In this document: piece by piece, positions 8,577 to 18,320 of the stretch
Numbering within the stretch: the stretch's first letter is position 1
How the letters are laid out: every line of letters begins with the position of its first letter
Assembly (NCBI GenBank): GCA_021774795.1
Contig: JAJFIR010000044.1
Span: 1-64,000 of the forward strand
Source: Emcibacteraceae bacterium
Lineage (GTDB): Bacteria; Pseudomonadota; Alphaproteobacteria; Sphingomonadales; Emcibacteraceae
Reading direction: 5' to 3'
DNA length: 64,000 bases
Program-made: the position numbers and the translations under genes
Notes under the pieces: model-generated
The model's database searches: none
Told to the model about the DNA's origin: nothing
What the model saw: the letters and a program-made list of their open reading frames with translations, nothing else

Positions 8577-9488
8577 TTAATTTTCATTGCGGTATGCTTT
8601 TGCAGGATAGCCAAAGCCCCCCTTCTCCCAAATAATATTCTTATCAGTGTCTATTTCGATAACACGGTTATGACCGGCATCGGCGATTAATGTATTGCCG
8701 TTTTTAAGGCGAATTACTGAATACTGCGTATCTACCAGTTCGCTACCCACCTGCCAGACAACGTCACCCGCATGATTAACTTCAACTATTTTGCTTAATG
8801 CCCGTACTGATATTAATGTGTTACCGTTATCAAGGCGCTGTGCGTATATGGGGCCAAGTCCGTCAAAAAGCTCGTTTACATCCGGTCCTAAATCATCGAT
8901 ATTCCATACTTCATCGCCCGATGGCGTTACTTCATAAACCCTATTTAGACCCGCATCAGCGATCAACGTATTACCATTATCAAGGCGCTGTGCTTTCCAT
9001 GGCCATTTTAAATCTTCCATTTGCCATACGATTTCACCCGACCCATTATATTCGCGAACAAATCCCGGGACATCATCATCCCATCCGGCCACGAGAATAT
9101 TGCCATTTTCCAACACTGAAAAAGCACAAGGATATCCGCCAACATAAAGCACTTCTATGGTTTTACTGTCATCAGTTATATGCCACAGGGCGCGTTCACG
9201 TATTAAACTGACCCAATATGTTCCGTCATCCATGCTCACCGCGTCATATGGCATTTTAAGCATATTGGTTTCGAAAATAACGTCACCATTTTCAGCATAA
9301 TGGATCAACCTGCCCGGCGGATAATTAGGGTCACCGACAGCCCTTCCCGGAATTTCATCAACAATCAGTGTTGAACCACTATAAATATTTCCCTGAAAAT
9401 TCATATTCTGCACCTGGTTGTTTTCGCCACATGATGAAATACACAAAACAGCCGTTAATATGATGAGTTTTTTCAGATGTGACGCCAT
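8577..9488 (-). CDS. beta-propeller lipoprotein (NHL/PQQ-like or arylsulfotransferase-like repeats)
   Basis: 303 residues from the ATG at 9488, preceded by AAGGGAAA. A longer in-frame start at 9539 would add 17 polar residues before the signal and is less likely. The signal ends in a lipobox (VLCISSC), so this is a predicted lipoprotein. The rest is made of repeated blades with the recurring pattern RLDNGNTLIADAG-NRVYEV followed by G-x-VW, seen at least four times. This pattern is typical of NHL, PQQ-like or arylsulfotransferase-type propellers. There is no visible catalytic signature, so ligand binding or a scaffold role is as likely as catalysis. Confidence 0.75.
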   Translation of the reverse strand: MASHLKKLIILTAVLCISSCGENNQVQNMNFQGNIYSGSTLIVDEIPGRAVGDPNYPPGRLIHYAENGDVIFETNMLKMPYDAVSMDDGTYWVSLIRERALWHITDDSKTIEVLYVGGYPCAFSVLENGNILVAGWDDDVPGFVREYNGSGEIVWQMEDLKWPWKAQRLDNGNTLIADAGLNRVYEVTPSGDEVWNIDDLGPDVNELFDGLGPIYAQRLDNGNTLISVRALSKIVEVNHAGDVVWQVGSELVDTQYSVIRLKNGNTLIADAGHNRVIEIDTDKNIIWEKGGFGYPAKAYRNEN

Positions 9489-9793
9489 TTGCTTTCCCTT
9501 CGAGTGCTCTATACCATCATTTAAGGATGCTGATGTCAACTTGACTTCTTAAAATTGGTTATTTTACTGGCGTCAAAATGAATTTGTTTGATATACCTAT
9601 CAGATAATGGTTAGGATATTTATGATTTTAAACGAATGGCGATCTCACCGTGGCACTGGTTTTTCTCACCTGTTCCCTCTTTGCAAAGACCGATCGCAGC
9701 AACGAAAAGGGAAAATATCCCTCAGATTACCTTCCGACAACAATCACACTTAAGCTGTTACATTAAATATATATTATAAATAGTTGATATTAA
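9489..9793. other. intergenic region upstream of glpK
   Basis: About 305 bases between the divergent lipoprotein gene and glpK. It must hold both promoters. A GTG-started frame at 9650-9766 would encode a 38-residue peptide with a hydrophobic start, but it has no convincing ribosome site. No riboswitch or tRNA was recognised. Confidence 0.5.
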
Positions 9794-11275
9794 ATGAAAT
9801 ATATACTTTCAATTGACCAAGGAACAACATCAAGCAGAGCCATTTTGTTTGATGATAATATGCACCCGATCGTAACTGCGCAACAGGAATTTGAACAAAT
9901 ATTTCCGTCCTCCGGATGGGTTGAACATGACCCGGAAGCAATATGGCATAGTACGCTAACGACCTGTTACAACGCTTTAGAGGGAATAGGCCAAAATTCT
10001 GATACTGTTGTGGCGATTGGCATCACCAACCAGCGCGAGACCACCATTGTCTGGGATAAAATCAGCGGCGACCCCCTATATAATGCCATTGTCTGGCAGG
10101 ACAGGCGGACTACCGAACTTTGCAATAAGTTAAAAAAAGAAGGATATGAGAAGGAAATCAGTCAAAAAACCGGTTTACTGCTTGATCCATATTTCTCTGC
10201 GACAAAAATTAGGTGGATATTGGATAATGTCGAGAATGCAAGAATAAAAGCAGATAAAGGTGAGCTGTTATTTGGAACCGTAGATTGTTATCTTATCTGG
10301 AAATTGACCAAGGGCGAAATTCACGCTACCGATGCAACAAACGCCTCACGGACGATGCTTTACAATATCAGGGATGGGCATTGGGACGAAGAGATTTGCG
10401 CGAAAATGCAAATTCCCCTTTCCATGTTGCCGGAAGTTAAGAATAGCGCTGATGATTACGGTGTCACGGATTTATTCGGTACCTCCCTCCCCATTTTAGG
10501 TGTCGCCGGGGATCAGCAAGCGGCAACCATCGGCCAGGCATGTTTTGATCCGGGAATGATGAAAGCGACCTACGGCACGGGCTGCTTCGCGCTTCTCAAT
10601 ACCGGTAGTGAATTAATTCATTCAGATAACCGACTTTTAAGCACTATTGCCTATCAACTTGACGGTAACCCTACTTATGCGCTTGAGGGATCAATTTTTA
10701 TCGCAGGCGCGGTCATACAATGGCTTAGAGACGGGCTAAAGATCATAGATAACGCCACACAGGCCGGTGAACTCGCCGGAAAAGCGGATAAACATCATAA
10801 GGTATATATGGTTCCTGCGTTCACGGGGCTAGGAGCACCTTATTGGGATTCTGAATGCCGCGGTGCAATATTTGGCCTAACACGAGGAAGCGGCCCTGCG
10901 GAACTTTCCCGTGCCGCTCTTGAAAGCGTTGGCTATCAAACCCGTGACCTTCTGGAAGCAATGAAAAAAGACATACCTCATTCTATTAAAACTACTTTAC
11001 GTGTTGATGGCGGCATGGCGTCTTCTGACTGGACTATGCAATTCATTGCCAATATTTTAAACGCCGAGCTCGACAGACCGCAAGTTACCGAAACAACCGC
11101 ACTCGGTGCCGCGTGGCTTGCGGGAATGCACGCAGGGCTTTATCCGGATCAGAAGGCTTTCGCAAAAAAGTGGGAGTTAGAGCAGAAGTTTAGACCGGAT
11201 ATGGACGGCGCTACGCGCGACGAACTTTATCTGTGTTGGCAAGACGCCGTCTCGCGAACATTAACAGGAAAATAA
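9794..11275 (+). CDS. glpK: glycerol kinase
   Basis: 493 residues, the normal length for GlpK. Phosphorylates glycerol to sn-glycerol 3-phosphate with ATP in the cytoplasm. FGGY-kinase signatures are present: the N-terminal phosphate loop [43 protein letters not shown], the glycerol-site [13 protein letters not shown], and [12 protein letters not shown]. The C-terminal [16 protein letters not shown] segment is also intact. The gene is not next to glpF or glpD; the glycerol 3-phosphate dehydrogenase gene lies about 35 kb away on the opposite strand. The ribosome site is weak. Confidence 0.97.
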   Translation: MKYILSIDQGTTSSRAILFDDNMHPIVTAQQEFEQIFPSSGWVEHDPEAIWHSTLTTCYNALEGIGQNSDTVVAIGITNQRETTIVWDKISGDPLYNAIVWQDRRTTELCNKLKKEGYEKEISQKTGLLLDPYFSATKIRWILDNVENARIKADKGELLFGTVDCYLIWKLTKGEIHATDATNASRTMLYNIRDGHWDEEICAKMQIPLSMLPEVKNSADDYGVTDLFGTSLPILGVAGDQQAATIGQACFDPGMMKATYGTGCFALLNTGSELIHSDNRLLSTIAYQLDGNPTYALEGSIFIAGAVIQWLRDGLKIIDNATQAGELAGKADKHHKVYMVPAFTGLGAPYWDSECRGAIFGLTRGSGPAELSRAALESVGYQTRDLLEAMKKDIPHSIKTTLRVDGGMASSDWTMQFIANILNAELDRPQVTETTALGAAWLAGMHAGLYPDQKAFAKKWELEQKFRPDMDGATRDELYLCWQDAVSRTLTGK

Positions 11276-11287
11276 ATAAAATCGCGA

Positions 11288-12502
11288 TTAAGACCGTAAA
11301 TCTTCACCTTTAATTTCCGCTTCCAGCATATTTGAATCGATGAAAAATTTTGCGGCCCAATTAAGATATTCGTATTTCCCGTAACTACCGTCTATAGGGA
11401 ATGACCCTTTTATACCGCCAACCATTGCATCGTTTGAACCTACTAACCTAATCGTGCGCCTGACATATTGATTAAGTTTTGACGCCGTTTCCAAATATTT
11501 GTCCTGCCCGGTTTCCTTATAAATAAGCAACAATGAATGGGCAATTTGAACGGACCCGGTCAAACATACCCAGGACACCGCAGGCGTCCAGTCTTTGTGC
11601 CATCTTCCGGGAAAATAGCCGTCTTCATCCATTATTGTGGTTACCGCACCAGCAAATTTCAGCGCACTTGTGAGCAACTTTTCGTCTCTTGAATATAAAT
11701 AGCCTTCCATAATACCGCGAACAACATAGCCCAAAGTATGGGTTAGCGGGCTGTCCGGTTGTTCAAGACAGCAGTCATCAAACCACCCGTTTTCTTGTTG
11801 TTTGGTTATTGCCCAATTTATATTTTTAAGTGCCGCGTCACCATATTCCTGATTACCCGAAGCCTTGGCTGCTTCCAGAAGCCCCCATGACACATGAGTT
11901 TCGTAAGCTTTTTCACCTTTTTCTGCAAACGGGGTGGCAAATTTACGCCAGCAGCCATCGCCATCCATTGTTTCGACAAGCCAACGCGCTGCCCGGTACA
12001 TTGCGTCGTGATATTGATCAAATTCAGCTACCCCGGCTGATAACCCAATGAGTATTTGTCCGGTGTTAAATGTTACGGGAACAGGGTCTTTTTCTATTGT
12101 TCCTCCTTGAAATGCTCCGTTTTCAAGTTGAATTTTCTCACACCAATCCAGGGCAATTTTTGCGCTTTGCAGATACGTTTTGTCGTCAAAATAATGTGAA
12201 GCATTGATTAAAGTAGGGATAATATAGCCGGTTGTCTCCGGATATGATGTCGCCCATTCATTTTTAACGGAATAATCACGTGCCACACCACCGTCATGAC
12301 TTGCAGAATTTTGTTGAGCACGTACCAGCCAGTTTAATGCTGCCGTAACAGACACAGAAATACCCGGGTCTACTTGTGGTAAGCCTTTGCGATCTTGCCT
12401 GACTTCCGCCTGCCCGTCCGGATTCAATAATCTAAACTCTTCCCATCCATGGTATTTCTTAATAACGGTATCCGGAACGATCTTTTTTATCAAAGTCTTC
12501 AT
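11288..12502 (-). CDS. alpha/alpha-toroid protein of the rhamnose operon, function unknown
   Basis: 404 residues, no signal peptide. Helical repeats recur with the spacing of an alpha/alpha six-hairpin toroid (for example YLQSAKIALDWCEKIQ, MYRAARWLVETMD, YGDAALKNINWAI, YLETASKLNQYV), each followed by a G-x-F or G-x-W turn (GAFQGG, GDGCWRKF, ENGWFDDC, DGYFPGRW). This architecture occurs in terpene cyclases, N-acylglucosamine epimerases, unsaturated glucuronyl hydrolases and glucuronyl C5-epimerases. I cannot choose among them. It is the last gene of the minus-strand operon that starts with rfbB, 8 bases after the ATP-grasp gene, so a sugar-modifying role is likely. Confidence 0.6.
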   Translation of the reverse strand: MKTLIKKIVPDTVIKKYHGWEEFRLLNPDGQAEVRQDRKGLPQVDPGISVSVTAALNWLVRAQQNSASHDGGVARDYSVKNEWATSYPETTGYIIPTLINASHYFDDKTYLQSAKIALDWCEKIQLENGAFQGGTIEKDPVPVTFNTGQILIGLSAGVAEFDQYHDAMYRAARWLVETMDGDGCWRKFATPFAEKGEKAYETHVSWGLLEAAKASGNQEYGDAALKNINWAITKQQENGWFDDCCLEQPDSPLTHTLGYVVRGIMEGYLYSRDEKLLTSALKFAGAVTTIMDEDGYFPGRWHKDWTPAVSWVCLTGSVQIAHSLLLIYKETGQDKYLETASKLNQYVRRTIRLVGSNDAMVGGIKGSFPIDGSYGKYEYLNWAAKFFIDSNMLEAEIKGEDLRS

Positions 12503-12510
12503 TTGGTATC

Positions 12511-13701
12511 CTAACGTCTTATTCTTCTTTTGATCTTTATAAAAAGATTAGTAAATTTTTCAACAAACATACCACTTAAATGATATATAAATGGTAAAGG
12601 ATCATCAATTCTCGTCAAACATTCAACTGATGGGTATTTTTTTTCAAGCTGATCCTGTGCAGGATTATTCACAAGCGACCGTGAATATCTATTGATAGGT
12701 TCGTATTTCCATATTTTTTGCGGTAAATTACCCGTACTACACTTATACTCCCTGCCAATTTCCGAACAATATTGTGCATAAACCAAGTTTTCCCCATGAA
12801 GCATGGCGACCTCATGCTGAAGGTCTGTGCGGGCGACGGTCGGTTCAATCATCATTAATTTCTTACTGCGTTGGTCTTGCTTAAATTCCATCCCGGCAGC
12901 ACCCACAAAATTGACAGCTTTGAAATATTTACAGCACGCTTCGCGCATTTCATCCAAAAGATCATATGCGGACGTACAGCTGGCTGTGCCGCCAACATTT
13001 GGTGGCCAGGAACGAACTTTTCGGCCGGGAAAATCAGCGACTACGTCGCCATTTTTATTAATATATTCAAGCAGGAAGTAAATATCACTATCTGTACCTT
13101 CTATCCACTCCTGTATAACCATATCTTTTTGAATGGAGTTAACTTCTTCATATATGGATTTTATTTCATTCAAGCTATTTGTTTTATATGCCTTTTTAAA
13201 CTTATTGCCATATACAAGATTTTGGGTGGCGGGCTTGAAAATGCATGGAAAAGTGAAGTTTGTTGCCCCATCAATATCGCTTGATTGATTGACATTCAAC
13301 GTTTGCGGGAAATCAATTCCGGATTGTTTTGCATATTTAAGAACGCCTTTTTTATCCATCAATTCCATCAGTACATCATGGTCAGGCATGGTAAAACGGT
13401 ACAAATTTTTTAACTTGTCGCGGTATTTGGATATAGTTCTTACCGTACGTTCCATAGTGATAAACAGAACCGGGATTTGATCAAATTGATTGCGCAATTT
13501 GATCAAATCCTCAATCAACTCCATACCTTCCATGTTTCTGATTTTGATCTTTTTGGCCGTCCATGTGCTTCCTGATGGAGCGGAAAAATCAACATCACAC
13601 GCATAAACAGGGATATTCTCCTTATCAAGCCATCTCGCCACACCTAAACCATTAACATGAAGGCCCAGCACTACTGCCGGTATCGTATTTTCTGAAGTCA
13701 T
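12511..13701 (-). CDS. ATP-grasp ligase (carboxylate-amine ligase-like)
   Basis: 396 residues. An N-terminal Rossmann-like pre-ATP-grasp segment (PAVVLGLHVNGLGVARWLD) precedes an ATP-grasp fold: FPCIFKPATQN strand, VIQEWIEGTDSDIYF, and late acidic metal ligands in AAGMEFKQDQRSKKLMMIEPTVART. Such enzymes activate a carboxylate as acyl phosphate and join it to an amine or thiol. The ATG overlaps the stop of the DegT gene upstream by four bases, pointing to translational coupling. A link between an amino sugar made by the aminotransferase and a carboxylic or amino acid is an attractive guess, not shown by the sequence. Confidence 0.78.
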   Translation of the reverse strand: MTSENTIPAVVLGLHVNGLGVARWLDKENIPVYACDVDFSAPSGSTWTAKKIKIRNMEGMELIEDLIKLRNQFDQIPVLFITMERTVRTISKYRDKLKNLYRFTMPDHDVLMELMDKKGVLKYAKQSGIDFPQTLNVNQSSDIDGATNFTFPCIFKPATQNLVYGNKFKKAYKTNSLNEIKSIYEEVNSIQKDMVIQEWIEGTDSDIYFLLEYINKNGDVVADFPGRKVRSWPPNVGGTASCTSAYDLLDEMREACCKYFKAVNFVGAAGMEFKQDQRSKKLMMIEPTVARTDLQHEVAMLHGENLVYAQYCSEIGREYKCSTGNLPQKIWKYEPINRYSRSLVNNPAQDQLEKKYPSVECLTRIDDPLPFIYHLSGMFVEKFTNLFIKIKRRIRR

Positions 13702-14852
13702 TTTTGCTTAATCACTTTGATAAATCTATCTAAAATATTTCGCATATCTTCTTCTGTCATGTCGGCAAATAATGGTAGTTCTATCATGCTTGCAGCCATT
13801 TTGGCCCCATATTCACATGATATATTTTCATCAGCCCATGATAAACCGTACGGACGTCTTGTCTGGACCCCTTCTTCTTTCAGTAATTCCATCGCATCCA
13901 TCGGTGTTACACCTGTTGGCAAGTTAACCATTAATTTAATCAGGTACTTATCCTTTATATCCTGCACATGTTCAATTTCGGGATATTCAGTTAATATCTT
14001 TTCATATAGTTCGACAGCCTTTTTTTTCCCTTCCACGATGGTTGATAATTTTTGCATCTGCGATAATAATATTGCTGCATTAACCGAAGTCATTTTGGCC
14101 ACCGGGAGGTTTTGCCATTTGCCTTCACCAAAAATCCGCCACAAATAATAAGCAAAGTTTTTAGTATATTTCTCAAAAATATAGGAATAAGCAAAATGAA
14201 CGGCACTTAAAAAACCGTTTTTTGAAGTGGGCAAATCATCTGTGATTGTCAAACACTCTGAATTCAGATTAGTGTTATTGATCAATAAGGCTCCACCACT
14301 TCCGCTTCGACCGCTGACCAGTGTTTTGGATTGAGCAAAGCTGTAAACCCCATAATCGCCAAAGCTTCCCAATATTCTACCATTATGAGATAAACCCTGA
14401 ATCGCGGCAGCGTCATCAATGACGAAAATTTGCTTTTCAAGTGCTAAACTACAAATCGCTTCTATATCAATAGGAAAGCCGTAATTATGCACCGCAATTA
14501 CCGCTAAGACATTTGACATGTCTTGAGTATTAAGACGCTCCAAAGACATATTTAGATTATTATCAACATCCACATAGTGCGGCGTTAAACCTTCATCTGT
14601 TATCGCCTCCACAACGGCCCAACATACATAGGAAGGGACAAGCACAATTTTTTTGTTTGGTTCTTTTTTCTTGAATACCTGAAGTGCAACGCGAATGGCC
14701 GCCCGCCCGGAATTTAGCAGAACAACATCATTTGAGCCGGATATCCGGTGAAGTGCTTCTTTTAATTTTGCTAAAGCATCACCTTTTGGCAGTATAACCG
14801 CCCAAAATTCTTTCCACCCCCAATAGGCATATTTTAATCGGTATTTTTTCAA
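13698..14852 (-). CDS. DegT/DnrJ/EryC1/StrS-family aminotransferase
   Basis: 384 residues. PLP-binding elements of the sugar aminotransferase family are visible: DVVLLNSGRAAIRVAL, VLVPSYVCWAVVEAI, the aspartate in VIDDAAAIQG, and a Schiff-base lysine candidate in SFAQSKTLVSGRSGSGG. The family transfers an amino group to a keto sugar nucleotide. It starts with TTG overlapping the rfbD stop (TTGA), inside the dTDP-rhamnose operon, so a dTDP-4-keto sugar is a possible substrate. The sequence around the lysine differs from the commonest form, so the substrate is uncertain. Confidence 0.85.
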   Translation of the reverse strand: MKKYRLKYAYWGWKEFWAVILPKGDALAKLKEALHRISGSNDVVLLNSGRAAIRVALQVFKKKEPNKKIVLVPSYVCWAVVEAITDEGLTPHYVDVDNNLNMSLERLNTQDMSNVLAVIAVHNYGFPIDIEAICSLALEKQIFVIDDAAAIQGLSHNGRILGSFGDYGVYSFAQSKTLVSGRSGSGGALLINNTNLNSECLTITDDLPTSKNGFLSAVHFAYSYIFEKYTKNFAYYLWRIFGEGKWQNLPVAKMTSVNAAILLSQMQKLSTIVEGKKKAVELYEKILTEYPEIEHVQDIKDKYLIKLMVNLPTGVTPMDAMELLKEEGVQTRRPYGLSWADENISCEYGAKMAASMIELPLFADMTEEDMRNILDRFIKVIKQK

Positions 14853-15718
14853 AACTTATCGCTCTGCATTAATTTGGCTAACGCGCCCTTCCAGTCACTT
14901 GGAGAAACACCATACAGTGAATTTATTTTTGAACAGTTAAGAACAGAATTTTTTGGCCTTTGTGCTGCTGCTGGATACTGATCAGTGGTGATGGGTGTTA
15001 CCTCAACAGCATGAGGTATCTTTTTTGCCTTTAAAGCTAAATCGAAAATGCATTTCCCATAATCAGCCCATGACGTAACCTGACCTCCCGCGAAATGCAG
15101 GGTTTCGTTATTCGCCGTGTTTTTTGAGTTAATAATGGAAATGATACAGTCCGCGATATCCCCTGCGTAGGTCGGGCAACCTATTTGATCACTTATGATA
15201 TTTATGTTCTGATTATCCTGAGCCAGTGTCATCATGGTTTTTAAGAAATTTTGTCCATATTCACTAAAGACCCACGAAGTCCTAATGATAAAGTAATCGC
15301 ATCCGCTACGGCCAATAGCCAGCTCTCCTTCTGCTTTTGTTTTTCCATAAATATTGATCGGATTAATAGGATCATCTTCAACGTACGAAACTGCGCTTTC
15401 GCCATCAAAAACATAATCGGTAGATATATGGATAAAAAGAGCCTCATTATTTTTACAAAGTTTTGTTAATTTTTTTACCGCAGTAGCGTTGACCATTCTT
15501 GTTATTTCTTCATCATTTTCGGCCTTGTCCACTGCTGTATATGCGGCGGCATTAATGATAATATCGGGATTATGTTTTTTAAATATCTCATCCGCCTGTT
15601 CTTTTGAAGTAATGTCAAACTCCGATGAAGTTAGGGCAACAAATTTCCATGTATCTGGTACCCGGTCTATTATGCATTTTCCAAGTTGGCCCCCCGCGCC
15701 TGTCAACAAAACTTTCAT
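14849..15718 (-). CDS. rfbD: dTDP-4-dehydrorhamnose reductase
   Basis: 289 residues, normal length. The last step of dTDP-L-rhamnose synthesis: NADPH-dependent reduction of dTDP-4-keto-L-rhamnose. Shows the Rossmann start KVLLTGAGGQLGKCI, the SDR-type active-site region YVFDGESAVSYVEDDPINPINIYGKTKAEGE (YGKTK) and FIIRTSWVFSEYGQNF. It overlaps rfbC upstream and the DegT gene downstream by four bases each. Confidence 0.95.
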   Translation of the reverse strand: MKVLLTGAGGQLGKCIIDRVPDTWKFVALTSSEFDITSKEQADEIFKKHNPDIIINAAAYTAVDKAENDEEITRMVNATAVKKLTKLCKNNEALFIHISTDYVFDGESAVSYVEDDPINPINIYGKTKAEGELAIGRSGCDYFIIRTSWVFSEYGQNFLKTMMTLAQDNQNINIISDQIGCPTYAGDIADCIISIINSKNTANNETLHFAGGQVTSWADYGKCIFDLALKAKKIPHAVEVTPITTDQYPAAAQRPKNSVLNCSKINSLYGVSPSDWKGALAKLMQSDKF

Positions 15719-16251
15719 TTTGGCAGGTCTTCCAGATTTAACCCACGCTGATCTTTTTCAGAAAGCGTCGGATTATCCAGCGGCCATGCAATATTTACCG
15801 CTTCATCATTCCAAATTAAACAGCCCTCATCCGTCGGGTCATAATAATCTGTGCACTTATACTCGAAATCAGCCGTTTCCGACATGGTAAGGAACCCATG
15901 AGCAAATCCAGGTGGTATCCATAACTGGCTATTATTTTCAGCCGATAAAGTAACCCCTACCCATTTTCCATATGTTTTTGAACCTGATCTAATGTCAACC
16001 GCAACATCAAATACTTCACCGCTTATGACGCGGACCAATTTACCTTGCGGTTTATCTTTTTGAAAATGAAGGCCACGAAGCACGCCTTTCGATGAACGCG
16101 AATGATTATCCTGTACAAATTTTTGTTTAATACCAACTTCATTTTGGTACCGAACGCTGTTAAAGCTTTCCATGAAAAACCCCCGTTCATCACCAAATAA
16201 TTTTGGTTCGATGATCACAACCTCTTCTATGTCTGTTTTAATAACCTTCAA
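15715..16251 (-). CDS. rfbC: dTDP-4-dehydrorhamnose 3,5-epimerase
   Basis: 178 residues, a typical cupin-fold RmlC. Epimerises dTDP-4-keto-6-deoxyglucose at C3 and C5. Motifs: EPKLFGDERGFFMESFN, the catalytic histidine region KGVLRGLHFQ, and IPPGFAHGFLTMSE. The start is TTG at 16251, with AGGTGA just upstream. It lies 10 bases after rfbA in the operon. Confidence 0.95.
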   Translation of the reverse strand: MKVIKTDIEEVVIIEPKLFGDERGFFMESFNSVRYQNEVGIKQKFVQDNHSRSSKGVLRGLHFQKDKPQGKLVRVISGEVFDVAVDIRSGSKTYGKWVGVTLSAENNSQLWIPPGFAHGFLTMSETADFEYKCTDYYDPTDEGCLIWNDEAVNIAWPLDNPTLSEKDQRGLNLEDLPK

Positions 16252-16261
16252 GGATCACCTT

Positions 16262-17143
16262 TTAATTGAAACCGTTAGCAAGCTGTGTCAGATATTGCCC
16301 ATAGCCAGTCTTACTATAAAATTCTGCCTGCTTTAATAACTCACCATGGCTTATCCATCCTTGCGAATACGCTATTTCCTCTAGGCAGGCCACTTTATAA
16401 CCCTGTCTTTTTTCAACGGTTTGGACAAAATGCCCTGCATCCATTAATGAATCGTGTGTACCCGTATCCAGCCATGCAAACCCGCGCCCTAATAAACTTA
16501 CATTAAGATCACCACGCTTCAGATATATTCTGTTAACATCGGTTATTTCAAGCTCACCGCGCGCCGAAGGTTTCATCGATTTAGCAATTGAAATAACGTC
16601 ATTATCATAGAAATAAAGCCCGGTTACTGCATAATTTGATTTCGGTTCGCTTGGTTTTTCTTCGATGCTGACGGCTTTACCGTTTTGGTCAAATTCAACA
16701 ACGCCGAAACGTTTCGGATCAACCACATGATAGCCAAATACTGTGGCACCGGCATCTCTCTTCACGGCAACATCAAGTTTATCGGTAAAATGCTGTCCAT
16801 AAAATATATTATCACCCAGTACTAAGCTTACATTATCATTTCCAATAAATTCTTCGCCAATTAAAAATGCTTGTGCCAGACCATCTGGCGACGGCTGAAC
16901 TTTATAGGTAAATGTCACGCCAAATTGTGAACCATCACCGAGCATTCTTTTAAAATATGGCAAATCTTCCGGCGTCGATATGATCAAAATTTCATTAATT
17001 CCAGATAACATTAGAACCGATATGGGATAATAAATCATTGGTTTATCATAAATGGGCAATAATTGTTTAGAAACACCGAGTGTTATCGGATGCAACCGTG
17101 ATCCTGACCCTCCCGCAAGGACTATACCTTTATATTTTTTCAT
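16262..17143 (-). CDS. rfbA: glucose-1-phosphate thymidylyltransferase
   Basis: 293 residues. Makes dTDP-glucose from dTTP and glucose 1-phosphate. The nucleotidyltransferase signature [18 protein letters not shown] and [15 protein letters not shown] are intact, as are [10 protein letters not shown] and [14 protein letters not shown]. It follows rfbB by 12 bases. End-product control by dTDP-L-rhamnose is known for the family. Confidence 0.97.
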   Translation of the reverse strand: MKKYKGIVLAGGSGSRLHPITLGVSKQLLPIYDKPMIYYPISVLMLSGINEILIISTPEDLPYFKRMLGDGSQFGVTFTYKVQPSPDGLAQAFLIGEEFIGNDNVSLVLGDNIFYGQHFTDKLDVAVKRDAGATVFGYHVVDPKRFGVVEFDQNGKAVSIEEKPSEPKSNYAVTGLYFYDNDVISIAKSMKPSARGELEITDVNRIYLKRGDLNVSLLGRGFAWLDTGTHDSLMDAGHFVQTVEKRQGYKVACLEEIAYSQGWISHGELLKQAEFYSKTGYGQYLTQLANGFN

Positions 17144-17155
17144 CTCTTTTCCACT

Positions 17156-18220
17156 CTACTTATTCACGCCCAAACGTTCCATCTGATAATCACCGCTTAA
17201 AACACGTTCCCACCAGTCTTTATTATTAAGGTACCACATAATTGTTTTCGACATTCCGCTTTCAAATGTTTCCTGTGGCTCCCACCCCAGGTCATTTTTT
17301 ATTTTAGTGGCATCAATGGCGTATCTTATATCATGGCCAGGTCTGTCTTTAACAAAAGTAATCAGATCCTTGTAATTCTGTAACCCTGTCGGCTTTTCAG
17401 GCACATGTTTTTCCAATAATTCACATATAGTCTCAACTACCTCTAAATTGGTTTTTTCATTATTACCGCCAATGTTGTAAGTTTGTGCAATCTTACCTTC
17501 TGTAGCCACCTTATAGAGTGCCGCCGCGTGATCTTCTACATAGAGCCAGTCCCTAACCTGTAATCCATCGCCGTAGACAGGCAAAGGTTTGTTATCCAGT
17601 GCATTTAAGATCATATGCGGAATTAATTTTTCTGGAAAATGATAGGGACCATAATTATTAGAGCAATTGGTTATTACGGTCGGAAAACCGTAAGTCCTCT
17701 GCCATGCGCGAACCAGATGGTCTGAACTCGCTTTGGATGCAGAATAAGGGGAGCTAGGATCATATGATGTTGTTTCGACGAATAAATCATGCCCGTGGCC
17801 AAGATCACCATAAACTTCATCGGTTGAAACGTGGTGAAATCTGAATTTATCTTTTGTTTGACCACTTAAGCCCATCCAGTAATTACGCGCAGAATCCAAT
17901 AAAGTATAGGTACCAACAATATTGGTTTTAATAAATTCCCCCGGACCGTCGATTGAACGATCAACGTGAGATTCCGCCGCCAAATGAATGATAATATCTG
18001 GTTTGAAATCCTCAAAGATTTGGACCAAGGCAGTCCCGTTACATATATCTTCCTGTAAATGTCTGTAACGTTCATTGCCGCAAACTGAATTAAGGGAGTC
18101 AAGATTACCGGCATAGGTCAATTTATCCAAGTTTAATACCTGGTGATTTGTGTGATCTATTATGTGGCGAATAAGTGCACTTCCAATGAACCCTGCGCCA
18201 CCCGTTATAATTATATTCAC
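17156..18220 (-). CDS. rfbB: dTDP-glucose 4,6-dehydratase
   Basis: 354 residues. NAD-dependent extended [21 protein letters not shown] at the start, [22 protein letters not shown], and the [14 protein letters not shown] active-site YxxxK. Converts dTDP-glucose to dTDP-4-keto-6-deoxyglucose. The start is GTG at 18220 with GAGGG upstream. It is the first gene of a seven-gene minus-strand operon running to 11288; the 100-base gap to the divergent GH5-like gene must hold both promoters. Confidence 0.96.
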   Translation of the reverse strand: MNIIITGGAGFIGSALIRHIIDHTNHQVLNLDKLTYAGNLDSLNSVCGNERYRHLQEDICNGTALVQIFEDFKPDIIIHLAAESHVDRSIDGPGEFIKTNIVGTYTLLDSARNYWMGLSGQTKDKFRFHHVSTDEVYGDLGHGHDLFVETTSYDPSSPYSASKASSDHLVRAWQRTYGFPTVITNCSNNYGPYHFPEKLIPHMILNALDNKPLPVYGDGLQVRDWLYVEDHAAALYKVATEGKIAQTYNIGGNNEKTNLEVVETICELLEKHVPEKPTGLQNYKDLITFVKDRPGHDIRYAIDATKIKNDLGWEPQETFESGMSKTIMWYLNNKDWWERVLSGDYQMERLGVNK

Positions 18221-18320
18221 TAAAGACCCTCATTTATCGGTAAAATCAATTATTTACATATAGGAATATATAACCATAATATTTACATTAAATAAACGCC
18301 AATTGATTAAGATAAAGTTT

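Noticed and set aside
8798-9211. Plus-strand 137-codon ORF rich in His, Tyr and Pro.
   Set aside because: It is the antisense shadow of the repeated propeller gene; its composition reflects the repeats.
9650-9766. GTG-started 38-codon ORF with a hydrophobic start upstream of glpK; the nearby TGGCAC also resembles half of a sigma-54 promoter.
   Set aside because: There is no convincing ribosome site and no recognised homology, and the TGGCAC has no TTGC at the required spacing.
12871-13284. Plus-strand 137-codon ORF inside the ATP-grasp gene region.
   Set aside because: Antisense to a gene with clear ATP-grasp motifs, and it has no recognisable domain.
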